A program made the position numbers and the translations under genes. A stretch of DNA of 64,000 nucleotides from Telopea speciosissima (lineage: Eukaryota; Streptophyta; Magnoliopsida; Proteales; Proteaceae). The stretch is taken from assembly GCF_018873765.1 (NCBI RefSeq), contig NC_057925.1, positions 19,665,568 through 19,729,567 of the forward strand. Direction: 5' to 3'. Positions 1 through 10,885 of this stretch are shown one piece after another; the first letter of the stretch is position 1, and the number at the start of each line of letters is the position of its first letter. The notes beneath the pieces were generated by a model. The model searched no databases. It was given only the letters and a program-made list of their open reading frames with translations, and was not told where the DNA came from.

Positions 1-2092
1 AGTTGGTGAGAAATTTGCTGGTATTAATGATGATTTTGTATGACTATACTTAGGGCAAATCAAAGAAATTGCATTGGGCTAGACTATCAACAAATAATTA
101 ACTATTTGGAGAGTAAAATGGCATCAGATGCAAGGTTTTTTTATGATGTCCGTGTCAATGAAAACCACTAATTGATTGGAGTTTTTTGGGTTGATAGTAG
201 AGCACGGGAACAATACAAGACTTTTGGTGATGTAATTGTTTTTGATACGACATATAAAAAGAATAAGTATAAGTTCCCATTTGCTCCTTTTACAGGTGTG
301 AATCATCACATGCAGTCTACGCTTTTTGGTTGTGGACTAATAGCTGATGAAACAAAGGAATCATTTATATGGCTATTTAGTACATGGCTTCGAGCGATGG
401 ACAATGTACAGCCTAAAGCAATATTTACAGATCAAGACCCAGGAATAATGAGAGCAATCAAGGTTGTGTTTCCATTGACTGTGCATCGGCTATGTGGATG
501 GCATCTGGAGAAACATAGGATATAAAACATGAGAACATTGTACAAGAAATATCCTGATTTGAACGTAGTTCATAGGAGTTGTGTCTATGGTTCTAATACA
601 CCAGTTGAATTTGAGGAGCGTTGGGAGAGAATGGTAAACAGATTTAATTTAAGAGATCGTAGATGGCTAAAGAAGCAGTTCAGGATACGTCAACATTGGG
701 TGCCTTGTTACTTTCGTAACACCTTTTTTGCTGGAATGAGTTCGACACAAAGGGGAGAGTCGATGAATATGTATTTTAAAGGCTTCTTCACATCAGCAAC
801 ACCTCTTAATGAATTTGTTACTCAATTTGAAGAGGCGGTGAATAGAAGAAGAGAAAAAAAAAAAAGGCAAAGAAGATGTTATCTGCATCACTTCATCCCC
901 TTCTTGTGCTACTGGTCATAGAATTGAGCAACAAGTCGCTAATGTTTATACCAACAAGGTGTTCAATTGTTTCTCCAAAAAGTGGTATGCTTGTTTTGGT
1001 CTTCAAGCAGAGCAATGTGATGATGAAATTATAGAGAAGAGGTATAAGGTCTTTCAGTTGAACAGGGTTCAAGAGAATGATGTCCAATAAGTATTGGATA
1101 ATCATCAAACTGATATTACAATTTATGGTTGCAACTTATTCAATAACAAAGGCATACTATGCAGACATATTCTTAAGATATATGTAACAACAGACAGATC
1201 TCACATTCCAGATAGGTATATAATGCATAGGTAGACCAAAGTGGCCTAATTTAGTAACACCATATCTTGAACTTTGTCAGGGTCATCTCAAGGACACCCA
1301 CAACAACCAATATGGCTTTTACAAGATATTGCCAATAAATTTGCAAGAGAAGGATCTCTTTCTGAAGAGCGATTTGATGCTGCTTTAAAAATATTGAATG
1401 AAGTACATGTCCAGAGATTGCAATCAAATGTGCCTAGTTCAAGTTGTAATCCGGAACCTTCACCTATAGTCCAACGAAGAGTAAATCAACCTGAACGTAG
1501 ATCAATAACAAGGGGGAGGCCAAATTTACAACGTATGGTTGCTGGCATTGAAACAATCACTAACCGAAGGGGTTACCATTGTTCTTCGTGTGGTGCTACT
1601 GGCCATAACATTCAAAATTGTCCTATGGTAATTTTTTTCCTTGTTTTGCTATATCTATATTGCAAGTTGTATTTATATTGATTAGTTTCTTATAAATCTT
1701 ATTGTTAGGTTAACACATGGGGGATTACGGGTGATGATACACAAGTCAACAGCTTCTCTTCTCAAATACAGACCTTGGGGGTTAATACACAATGTAGTTA
1801 CCTATCCTTGCAAATAGATAAAGCATGGGGTAATACACAAGGCAGAAATCGATCAGAGCAAATAGATTTGAATGGTAAAACATTTACGTTATATTATAAG
1901 ACCTGTTCTTCATATTTTTGGCATAATACCTCTTTATTCATCAAACCCTTGTTTGTCATGCAAAACCACCTGCTACTCTTTTGTGACAGTTTTGTCATTC
2001 AACCATTTTTTGTTAGAATAAGGATGAGTCGTACTTCAAATTTTGTAATTTATATTTGGTTTTGGTTAATTGCAGTTGTGCTTTTCTTATAA
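1..2092 (+). pseudogene. FAR1/FHY3-related (MULE transposase-like) gene, broken and cut by the window edge
   Basis: FAR1-related proteins are transcription factors domesticated from Mutator-type transposases. A frame from about 94 to 880 encodes the MULE transposase domain, with the phrases FGDVIVFDTTYKKNKY, IFTDQDPGIMRAI and LCGWHLEKH. It is interrupted by TAA at about 166 and 523-525. An A-rich tract near 850-862 shifts the frame. The continuing frame holds a SWIM zinc finger (CNLFNNKGILCRHILKIY, about 1130-1183). From 1274 a further stretch ends in a C2HC zinc knuckle (CSSCGATGHNIQNC, about 1580-1621). A plausible intron follows (GTAATTT at about 1628 to TTAG at about 1708), and coding-like sequence continues to about 1950. 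The N-terminal FAR1 DNA-binding domain would lie left of the window. It could be a domesticated FRS gene that died or a relic of a Jittery-type MULE. Several in-frame stops argue strongly against function. Confidence 0.85.
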
Positions 2093-3035
2093 TTAATTTT
2101 ATTTTTTTGAAAAAATTTCACGGACGCCATCATTCTTCTCCTTCTGTTGTTCAATTACACAAGACATAGAAACTGTATATTTGGAAATGATCAAATGATA
2201 GTTTTTAGAGTTGCTCTTAGAATTAAATTGTGTGTGCCTTACTAATTATTGTGCCTATTTGTCTCCACCAGGTTTATTTGGGGAAAAGCTGGTTTGAGGT
2301 AACTGATGATACCACGTGGAGTAATGGATTTTTGGTTTTTTTGTCAGCTTGAAGCCCCAATCCCTCTATTACAATGAAATATTTTAGGTTTTTATTAGGT
2401 CTTATTCCAGATTCTACATTCTGGTTTCTAGATTTTTGCTTCCAAATCGAGGATGAGAGATTTCATGTACCCTGAGCCTCATCTAGGAGCATTTCACAAT
2501 GATTTATACCCTGAGGATCATCATGGTAGACACACGAGACAAATTATGCAAGAGAGCAATGCAATTCCTTTTGAGAGTCTGAGCTAATTTATTTTACCAC
2601 TGAAATTGTTTGTAGCTGTCTTCTTAAGTATATCTATCTTCAAGGATTTCTTTGAATATTGAAGCTATTGCCCCTAAATTTTGTCACAGGACTCATTTTA
2701 CAAAATTGATGGTGCAAAAGGAATGGAAGAACTGACTACTAGTAGTTGGAATTAGAATGACTGAGCTATGGTTGACAATGTTAAATTGTCTGTAGCACTA
2801 ATGAATCCTTCTGAAAATTTTAAATTCATAGATCACAACATACTAGTTCTCTGTCCCATTTCAGTTGAAACTCAAGTAGAAGACAGTGAGCTAACTGTTG
2901 TTCACATATTGCTTTTACACACAAACTTGGTAAGGAGATGGTGAGTTACAATTGCAAGAATAAATGGAACTTTTACTGTTTTACTTGCAACAAAGACGGA
3001 GGACAATTTCCTAATTGCCAATGTGTTGTGTGTGC

Positions 3036-3072
<37 letters not shown>

Positions 3073-3885
3073 GATTTCTAAGGCATCCATAAGACAGGTG
3101 ATTTCTAATTGCCAATGTGTTGTGTATTAGTGCTTGTGTGGTGACACCTGAGCCTCTAATACAAATTAAGGTTCCGATCAGTGGGATACAAGTTGATAAA
3201 TCAGTGCGGCTAAGTTAATAATTTTATCACCTTTTTTTTTTTTTTTCTCTCTCTGAAGAAGAGAAGTAGAAGTAAGAGTAAGACTTAAGACTCTCTCTAT
3301 GGTCCCATAAAGGCCATTGTCATTGCAATTTCAGTCGTTGCTCGACTTATTTAGGAACAAATGATTAGTCCAGTTGGAACTTTGATCATCCATTTTAACA
3401 TTTCAATTGCCGCTGCCTAGGTTCTGTATGAATCAGAAAACTTCAAAGATAATTCTCATTGACCCTGATTCAAATAGTCACCAAAGTCTACCACAAATAA
3501 AATACTACAATTCTCTCTTCATCTATAAAGAATGACATAATGATGAAAAAGAGTTGAAAGGATTCAAGGTTTTCCATACACAGAACTATGTACAAAAGTT
3601 CATTACATCACATGTACTCTATCACCATAACCCTGATACTTGCTGAATAAACAACCTATTACTGACACTATCCAGACATGCATAATGATTTTAACTCATG
3701 TTCTTCCATTTGGCTTGTTCCACTCAAGCCACAAACTATGTCCAAAAAACAAAAACCATACCCAATACCTGATACATGAATCCATATCATTATGCATTAA
3801 CCTACCTTACCTTTAAATGTCCAAAATTAACAAACTGTTCAAAAATATCAAAGAAGAGACCCAATACCCTTAAATCCACATTGAT
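2093..3885. other. AT-rich intergenic stretch, no gene recognised
   Basis: No coding region or RNA gene is recognisable. A 20-bp phrase, CTAATTGCCAATGTGTTGTG, occurs twice (about 3011 and 3103), and GGTGATTTCTAA also occurs twice, flanking a GA microsatellite. This points to a small local duplication. Confidence 0.5.
3039..3070. repeat. (AG)n microsatellite
   Basis: About 16 uninterrupted AG units are read directly from the sequence. Confidence 0.95.
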
Positions 3886-3891
3886 TCATTC

Positions 3892-4484
3892 AAAAAAGGC
3901 AAACCAAAAAACCAGATGGAAACCCAACTTTTCAAACTCAGTCATCCTCCTCTGGATCATATTCTTCATCTGGATCATCTTCAACTTCATCATCTTGATT
4001 TGGACCATCTTCAGCCTCATCATCTTCACTGTCACCATCTTCAGTCTCTTCATCTTCACCCTCACCAGCTTCAGCTTCAATAATAGCCTCTTCATCTTCT
4101 TCATCTTCAGACGAATCCAACATAATGCAATCTGGTAAGTCATCTACCATTATCGGATCATAAGAATCACCAGTACCATTGACTGCAACCACTTCAGCCT
4201 CACCAAGTTGGTGACACTGAAGTTGGTGAGTATTATCTTCAGCCTCACCAACTTCAGCCTCTTCATCTTCAGTCTCATTGAAGCTGAAGCTGGTGAGGGT
4301 GAAGATGAAGAGGCTGAAGATGGTGATGAGACTGAAGATGGTGACAGTGAAGATGCTGAGGCTGAAGATGGTCCAAATCAAGATGATGATGAAGTTGAAG
4401 ATGATCCAGATGAAGAATTTGATCCAGAGGAGGATGACCGAATTTGAAAAGTTGGGTTTCCATTTGGTTTTTTGGTTTGCCTTT
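3892..4484. repeat. Inverted duplication of an acidic coding-like segment (hairpin)
   Basis: The arm at 3892-4081, read on the minus strand, and the arm at 4277-4484, read on the plus strand, encode nearly the same Asp/Glu-rich run: EAEAGEGEDEE near the start, GPNQDD in the middle, DPDEE(Y/F)DPEEDD near the end, then KVGFP and GFLVCL. The arms are about 190 and 208 bp, with one 18-bp-scale expansion in the right arm and a spacer of about 195 bp. The spacer itself contains shorter copies of the same CTTCAGCCTC motifs. A transcript would fold into a long, nearly perfect stem. The source gene is not recognised. Acidic tails like this occur in many unrelated nuclear proteins, so no function is assigned. 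Confidence 0.85.
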
Positions 4485-5960
4485 ACTCGAGGGGGCGTCC
4501 CCAAGATATGTTTTCAGATACCGCTATACAATTACAACCTGTCTTTGCTCAATGGATACAAAACACCCATGCTTTAGCACCTGGTGCAACAACAAGCACC
4601 AGCTTGACTTGGGGGGGGGGGGGGGGTAGTGATTTAGTAGCAGTAGGCGGCAAAGTCACTTTGTTACCTATTCCATTAGATGTACGATTTTTGGAGCTGC
4701 TGCATCTTGTGGAGCAACTGGAGGTTCTTGAGGTGCTGGAGTAGGTACAACTTGTGAAGGTGGAGCAGGTGTAGTAACTACAGCTGGTGGAGCTGGTACA
4801 ACTGGTGGAGGAAGCAGAGCTGCTTCAGCTGCCAAAGTAATAACCTGCATTTGCTTATTAATACGCCATCTCTTGATAGCTGTAATTAGCAGTAGATTAG
4901 GAAATTTACGCTTCCTCATCCTAACCTGAGGTGGCATATTTTCTCTTCACCATTCAAGACCTTGATCTTGCCATTTTTTCACTGTAATCAACAGTCTGTT
5001 TCTTAGACAAATAGCAAAGAACAATATAGGTAGGTGCAACCATATTTACTAACAAATGAAACATTAGATTCAAACCATACTGATACAAAGGCATATAATC
5101 AGTCCTCTTAATCATTTCACAGCACTAGAAATACCCACAGCAATAGAATAACCCACAGTTAATGAAGAGTTGAAGTAGAAGAACAATAACAAATGCAGGT
5201 ACAGCATAGTTAAAGTACAAGAAAAAGAATATCACATGGGGACCATGACAATGACAGGGGGTTTTAGTCATTAGAAGATCTCACAGAAAAAAAAATGGGT
5301 TGAAGGTGAAAGAGAATAACAGATGAAATAGATTCCCAAAAATTTAATGAAGGTGAAAGAGAAGAAGAGTTTAACGTTGAGTTTAACCCTTAGCACAGTA
5401 CATATCTTAATCAACAAGTTTGCACAGTACATATCTTAATCAACAAGTTTTGAAAAAGTTGCAGGGATAGAAAGAGAAAGAAGAGAAGTTGTAGACCAGC
5501 ACATTACATATCTTAATAAACAACTTTTGACAACCGGACCACTCAAAAGCAATAAAACAATAATTAAAGAACAACCCAAAAGGACCACACTGCCCTTGAG
5601 AAAAAAGAGAAAAACAGATCAAAATAAAGCGGGATGGCATCCACAACTTCCCTCAGAACACCTGCTATCAACCTACCATGAAAAGGTCCCCCAACCTTTG
5701 CAAAATAGAATGCAAAGGGAGAACCTATCATTCAGAATTTCATGCAATGTTCAGATTACTAAATCTTTCATCATTGGGAAATGTGAATATATGGAGGAAA
5801 ACTCATTTAGTTTCATCATTTCAAAGACATAAAGAAACCATTAGCAGCTTCCGAAATAGCAAGGCAAATCCACCATTAATCAAAGACACACCACATAGAT
5901 ATGGAAAATAATAATCCACTTTCTTCTTCAATTATATGCATAAATCTGTCTCGGAAGCAT
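4485..5960. other. Intergenic stretch with low-complexity and small tandem duplications
   Basis: There is a G homopolymer at about 4611-4626. A Pro/Ala-rich minus-strand reading frame at 4668-4937 looks compositional only. A tandem duplication of about 31 bp (GCACAGTACATATCTTAATC and following) lies at about 5395-5452, with a diverged third copy near 5500. No gene is recognised. Confidence 0.5.
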
Positions 5961-6263
5961 AGAACCACCCCCCACACCCCAAACCCCTCTCTCTCCCTCA
6001 ACCCTGTCTTCCCCTCTCTTCATCAACCCTGCGAAATCAGATATAATCATTAAAAAAAAAAAACTACACACAGAACCACCCCCCACACCCCAAACCCCTC
6101 TCTCTTCCTCAACCCTGTCTTCCTCTCTCTTCCTCAACCCTGTCCTCCCCTCTCTTCATCAACCCTGCGAAATCAGATATAATCCTTAAAAAAGAAAAAA
6201 AGAAAAAAAAAACCTAAACATAGAACCACCCTCCACTCCCCAAACCCCTCTCTCTTCCTCAAC
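5961..6263. repeat. Tandem repeat, about 110-150 bp unit, 2.3 copies
   Basis: Copies begin with AGAACCACCCCCCACACCCC at 5961 and 6072, and a third truncated copy begins with AGAACCACCC at 6222. Each copy continues into CCTCAACCCTGTCTTCC. The first two also carry CATCAACCCTGCGAAATCAG and an A-rich tail. Within copy 2 the CTC(T)TTCCTCAACCCTGTC motif is duplicated again. Confidence 0.85.
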
Positions 6264-6397
6264 TGTGTAAGTCATGCCAAAGGAATTCTCATTAGGTGAG
6301 GAGTTTGAAATCTGGCTCAAACATGTATCTCATGACATGATAGTAGCTAAAGTGAGAACTATATACTCTGGTTACAAGTAATATGTTTTGCCTTTAA

Positions 6398-6715
6398 GTG
6401 GCTGTAACTCAGGATATTTCTTCATTTCTGTTTCGCTTCTCTTCTTATAGAATGGATGAGATGATGCGGGGACAGAGAGAGTGGAGAGAGTTATGGGGAA
6501 ACAAGATAAACAAGTTTACTGGCATGATAGAAGGGTTGATATGGTCTCCAAGGAGTGGGGAACCAAATGACCAACTTGATGATTGGGCTTTTGAGGAGGT
6601 ACTTGTAATGGAAGAAACTGCTATAATGATAAATATGTTAATGGATTGGGTTGAGACTGCAGAATTTCTCTGTACTACTGGGGAAATTAGTAGCAGAACT
6701 GGAACAAAATATTAA
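6398..6715 (+). CDS. Unidentified ORF, 105 codons
   Basis: This is an open frame with balanced, Trp- and Glu-rich composition. From the internal Met at codon 19 it reads [19 protein letters not shown] sequence resembling an intron acceptor (TTCTTATAG) lies just before that Met, so it may be an exon, not a complete gene. I do not recognise the family. No neighbouring gene supports it and no promoter is clear. It may be chance or part of a decayed transposon. Confidence 0.2.
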   Translation: MAVTQDISSFLFRFSSYRMDEMMRGQREWRELWGNKINKFTGMIEGLIWSPRSGEPNDQLDDWAFEEVLVMEETAIMINMLMDWVETAEFLCTTGEISSRTGTKY

Positions 6716-7758
6716 TCAGAATTCTTTAGGAAACAAAGTCAGAATTTTAGGGAGAATAAAATTAGTAACTAGTATGTGGATTTGAAGTAAGATGGACCAC
6801 ATCTGACACAGCAGGAATTCTTAATCCAGAAGTCAGATGGACTACATAAAGAGGAGAACAAGTGGTCAAAATATGGACCACATCTGATGGCTATAATAAA
6901 AGAAACAGATCCAAAACCGGAAGCTAGAACTGGGAAAATTGAGAACCACAGGTACTGTTATGCAGTATAGCTTGAACAGAAAAAAGGTGATCAAAACTGA
7001 GACAATAGTAGGAGGAGAGAAATATTTAGACAAGTATTCAGACCTGTAAAACTGAGTTTCAATCACCTTGGAAACTCCACATAAGGTTGATGAGTTTTGC
7101 TGGAAGTCTAAGAAGAAGATTGAAGAAGAATGGGCTTGGCTTCAACACCCACCAACCAAGGCTTCACCACCTTGGGTTGCACTTTTTTCACTAAAGGAGC
7201 TGCTGCTCCATTGAAGAAGACAAAAAATAATCCTTAGCCAACTCATGTGAGGCTGCTGTCCCTCTATTCATAAAAAAGTGATTGCAATATTTAACAAAGA
7301 AACTCTCCATGTAGTGAGATATCCTTGAGAACTAGGTAACAACAGAATTTAGTAACTTCCTACAAAATTGAAAGCCCCCAAAAACAGCAACTACTAAATA
7401 GGAATTACTAAAGATATACTATCTTAAATTAGAAACAACTCCTAACACAAAATAGAAATTTGCTAACATAGCCTCCACATAATATTCCTGCAGCTTTTAC
7501 ACATCTTCTAGTAGCATCTGTTGCCCACACCATGGCCCATGCATGAGATAAGCACTAGTTCTGGTCTATACCAGAACCTGATAAAAAACAGAACCAGAAC
7601 TAAGGTCGAAAACTCTTTCACGTTTTTTATTATTAGCACATTAGTGGGTTGACCTTCTGTTAACCAAACAAATGCTGATTCCACGAAATCAATTTCAATC
7701 CACCTCTTTACTTTGATTCCCCTTTCCTTGATATACTAAGTAGCTCCTCTCATGACAG
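6716..7758. other. Intergenic, no gene recognised
   Basis: AT-rich sequence with short open frames only. The last part, near 7700-7758, would be the 3' end of the intron that precedes the DGD2-like exon. Confidence 0.4.
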
Positions 7759-8109
7759 GTTATAAGATTATCTGCTGGAACACAGGATCTTCCAAAATCC
7801 ATTTTATGCAACATCCATGGTGTCAACCCCAAGTTTCTTGAGGTTGGGAAGAAAAAGCAAGTGCTGCTGAAAAATGGAAACCAAGCCTTCACCAAGGGCG
7901 CATACTACATAGGGAAAATGGTGTGGAATAAAGGCTACAGAGAGCTCCTTAAATTACTTTCTCATCACCAGAAGGAACTAAAAGGTCTTCAGGTTGATTT
8001 ATTTGGAAATGGAGATGACCACGATCAAGTTAAAGAAGCAGCTAAAAAATTTAGAACTTACGGTTAAGGTCCACCCTGGGTGTGACCATGCTGACCCTTT
8101 ATTTCATGA
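7759..8109 (+). pseudogene. DGD2-like: Single exon of a digalactosyldiacylglycerol synthase (DGD2/DGD1-type), frameshifted
   Basis: DGD synthases are glycosyltransferases of the plastid outer envelope that add a second galactose to MGDG. After an acceptor (CATGACAG) the frame reads through phrases diagnostic of the family: NIHGVNPKFLEVGKKK, FTKGAYYIGKMVWNKGY, ELLKLLSHHQKEL and VDLFGNGDD. The conserved phrase VHPGCDHADPLFH follows but is in another frame, because one extra base lies in the run near 8045-8053. The exon ends at a good donor (GA|GTAAGC, 8110). The exon edges match intact splice sites, yet no neighbouring DGD exons are visible on either side. The fragment therefore looks like an isolated captured or orphaned exon, not a gene. 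Closeness to DGD2 over DGD1 is inferred from the wording FTKGAYYIGKMVW. Confidence 0.85.
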
Positions 8110-9119
8110 GTAAGCTCTGAAAAGATCACTATCTATAGCCAACTCCCTTCTGATCTTAAGTTTAATTCCTTGTTCTTAGCACTCTCCACCTCCCCTCCTC
8201 TCTTGGAGATAGAGGGGAGGAAAGGAGAAAGGAAAAAACTCTGTTGTTTTTATTGTTTCCTCAGACATAATCATTAAATAAAAAGAAGTTTGATGGAAGT
8301 AAAGAGATATAAGATGCAAATAAAGCACAATAGATAAACCAGAGATAGGGTTTGTGAGAAAGCATTACCTGTCGTCAGTTGAAGATGCAAAGGAAATACA
8401 AAGGAGCCAACAGAGATAGGGTTTCTCAGAACGGAATACCTTCAATTTGTGGAAGATGAAAACCAAATCCAAAGTGGGAAACAGGTTATACATAACCTGA
8501 TTTACGATGGCGGGAAGGGGTATGCATCTTGCTCGTTTTCCCGCCCTGTTCATAACCTCTATCGATCCTAGGACCCAAAAACCAGCTACAGAAGTGATAG
8601 ATGTCATTTCACTTCAATGAAGATTTGAGAGTTTTGTACGGTGACCCTAACCGTCCTCCCATCTTGTTTCATCCATCTTCTCAGTTGGCAAGAAGAAGAG
8701 AAGGGAACGAAGGATGAAGCGAAGGATGAAAAAGTAGTTGGATTTGGGAATTTTGGGATTTCAAATCGATTTGAAACTCTATCCCTCAGTGAGAGTGTAA
8801 TGGGTTTGGTTCTAAATTGTTGAACCAGTCGTGCGGATTTTGTTTTGGTTTAAGGTGGTTCAGTCCCAATCCACTTGGTTTGCTACTTTTGATTGAAATT
8901 TTAATTCAGAACCATTAGATCATTGTCGTCCACGTGGCACCCAATAGCCTGAATTGTATTAATTCAATTTTTTTTGAAAATCTGATGAGACCCTCTTTAA
9001 AGCGGTTTAAACCCCTAAACCAAACCCACTAACCGAACCAAATGTCACTCAAGCCAAACCCACTTCTAATCAAACCATTTTCACCCAAACCAAAAATTTA
9101 TATTTTTTTTTTACATTCA
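8110..9119. other. Intergenic, no gene recognised
   Basis: Contains an AG-rich tract near 8195-8240 and runs of CCAAACCCACTAACCGAACC-like sequence near 9010-9080. I see no convincing coding sequence. Confidence 0.4.
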
Positions 9120-9680
9120 CAATATTGTTCATATCGATCAATCGATACGGGATCAGCCAGGAATCGATATTGATCAAATTGGCATCGATTAGGTTATCCT
9201 ATTTTCTTTTAAATATGTTTTTACCTTTGTCTATACTGACCCATGGATACAAGATCGACCGATCCCGTATCAATGGGTTAGTGATCAATCTAAAACGATC
9301 TACTAAAAATGTAATATATAGATAATTATAATTATAAATTTTTAACAAATAAATTGTAAATCTAATTGACAGACTGATTTGGATCGGTATCGATTGAGAC
9401 CAGTACCAATTCCTGACCAATCTCGTATCGGTGGGTTAGTACAAAAAAGGATATAAATATATTAAAAAATATCTAATTTATTTTTCAAAAAAATATGGTA
9501 ACCTAACGGATACAATCCAATACATATCGTTTCGGACCGGTATCGATGGAGATGGAGATCAGTATCGATCCCTAGCTGATCCTGTATCGGTGGATCGGTA
9601 CAAACAAAGGTAAAAATGTAATTTTTTTAAAAAAAGAAAACCAAGGTAATGGATCGATACGGACAATATAGGATTCTCTA
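9120..9680. repeat. Degenerate GATCGGTATCGAT-rich repeat
   Basis: Variants of GATCGGTATCGAT, CGATACGGGATC and TATCGGTGGATCGG recur many times on both strands. They are separated by AT-rich sequence, so the block is internally palindromic. Such blocks are common dispersed repeats in plant genomes. I cannot assign a transposon family. Confidence 0.6.
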
Positions 9681-9689
9681 CTATTGGGG

Positions 9690-10280
9690 AGGAATAACCC
9701 AAAACCCTAAAACACAATAAACCCAATCATCCAAAACCCTAAAACACATTCAACCATAAACCCTTAAACTCAATAAACCATATACAGTACAACACAACAA
9801 ACCATAAACCCTCAAACCCAATAAACTCAATAAACCCAATAAATCCTAAAACCCTAAAAAACATTAAACCATAAACCCTTAAACCCAATCATCCATAGAC
9901 ATTCAAACCCAATAAAACATAAACCCTGTAACACATATTGACCCAATAAACCCAATAAACCATAAGCCCTGACACACATATTGACCCAATAAATCATAAA
10001 CCCTGAAAAACATATTGATCCAATAAAATCCAATAAACAGTTAACCCAAAAATCCAATAAACCATAAACGCTAAAACCCAAATACCCTCAAACACATTAA
10101 ACCATAAACCCTAAAACCCAATAAACCATAATCCCTAAAACCCGATAAACTCGATAAACCCAATAAACCCAATAAACCTAATAACACATTAAACCAACAA
10201 CCCGAAAAACACATATTGACCCAATAAATTCAGAAAACCCTTAAACCCAATAAGACATTAACCCTAAAACCCAATTAATA
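9690..10280. repeat. Interstitial telomere-like CCCTAAA / CCCAATAAA array
   Basis: About 590 bp are built from degenerate, intermixed units such as AAACCCTAAAAC, CCCAATAAACC and ACACATTAAACC. The core CCCTAAA is the plant telomere repeat read from the C-rich strand, but the units vary and do not form a perfect 7-mer array. This is a diverged interstitial or satellite-like block, not a chromosome end. Confidence 0.75.
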
Positions 10281-10426
10281 TATATTTTCACAACATTGGT
10301 GCATAAGGCTATACATTATTTTCTCATACAAAATAGCTTCTTAATCAAAGGGAGCACCTATCATTTTAAATATTAGAGTATTAATCATCCTTTATTCATC
10401 AATATTGCAGGTCTATTCCTCTAGCT

Positions 10427-10885
10427 ATGCAGCCCTGGTCCCCCTTGACTCCCCCCTTTATAAAGCTAAATTCTAATGCATCTTTCAAGGATGGTCAAGG
10501 GGGCATTGAGTGTATTTTAAGCAACAGTACATGTCTGCCTTGCCTAGCCTTCTTAGCTCCAGTTGCTATCTCCTCCGCCCTCCAAGGGGAAGTTCTCACT
10601 ATAAGGAGGAGCTTGATGGATGGTATATCTGAATCGGTGGAATTCTTACTACTTGAATCGGATTGCAAATAATTGGTGGGATATTTACAGCAGGGTATCC
10701 CTCCTCCTATAGAGATCTTCTCCATAGTTAAGGACATTTCCTACTTATCCTCTTATTTTAGGTCATGGTCCTTCTATTTCATCTCCAGGGAGACTAACAG
10801 CATGGCTGACACCCTGGCCAGGAAGACAATGTCTTGTTCGTGTGAGACAGTGCTGCCTCTTTCCACTCCATTGCTTTCCAATTAA
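10427..10885 (+). pseudogene. RNase H-like domain of a LINE-type reverse transcriptase (RVT_3), stop-interrupted
   Basis: One reading frame runs across an internal TAA (10670-10672). It shows the plant non-LTR RNase H layout: IKLNSNASFKDGQGGI with the first catalytic Asp replaced by Asn, a central ALQGEVLTIRRSL with the conserved Glu, LLLESDCK with Asp, and a C-terminal RETNSMADTLARK with the last Asp. Domains of this kind sit at the C terminus of plant L1-type ORF2 proteins and in solo RNase H genes. Missing RT sequence upstream, the lost Asp and the stop indicate a dead fragment. Confidence 0.75.

Noticed and set aside
4611-4626. G/C homopolymers (also about 12894, 13911 and 60894) as quadruplex or regulatory elements
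   Set aside because: Single homopolymer runs are common in plant repeats and are prone to sequencing error.
4668-4937. Proline/alanine-rich minus-strand ORF as a gene
   Set aside because: Composition-driven frame without domain, splice or promoter support.
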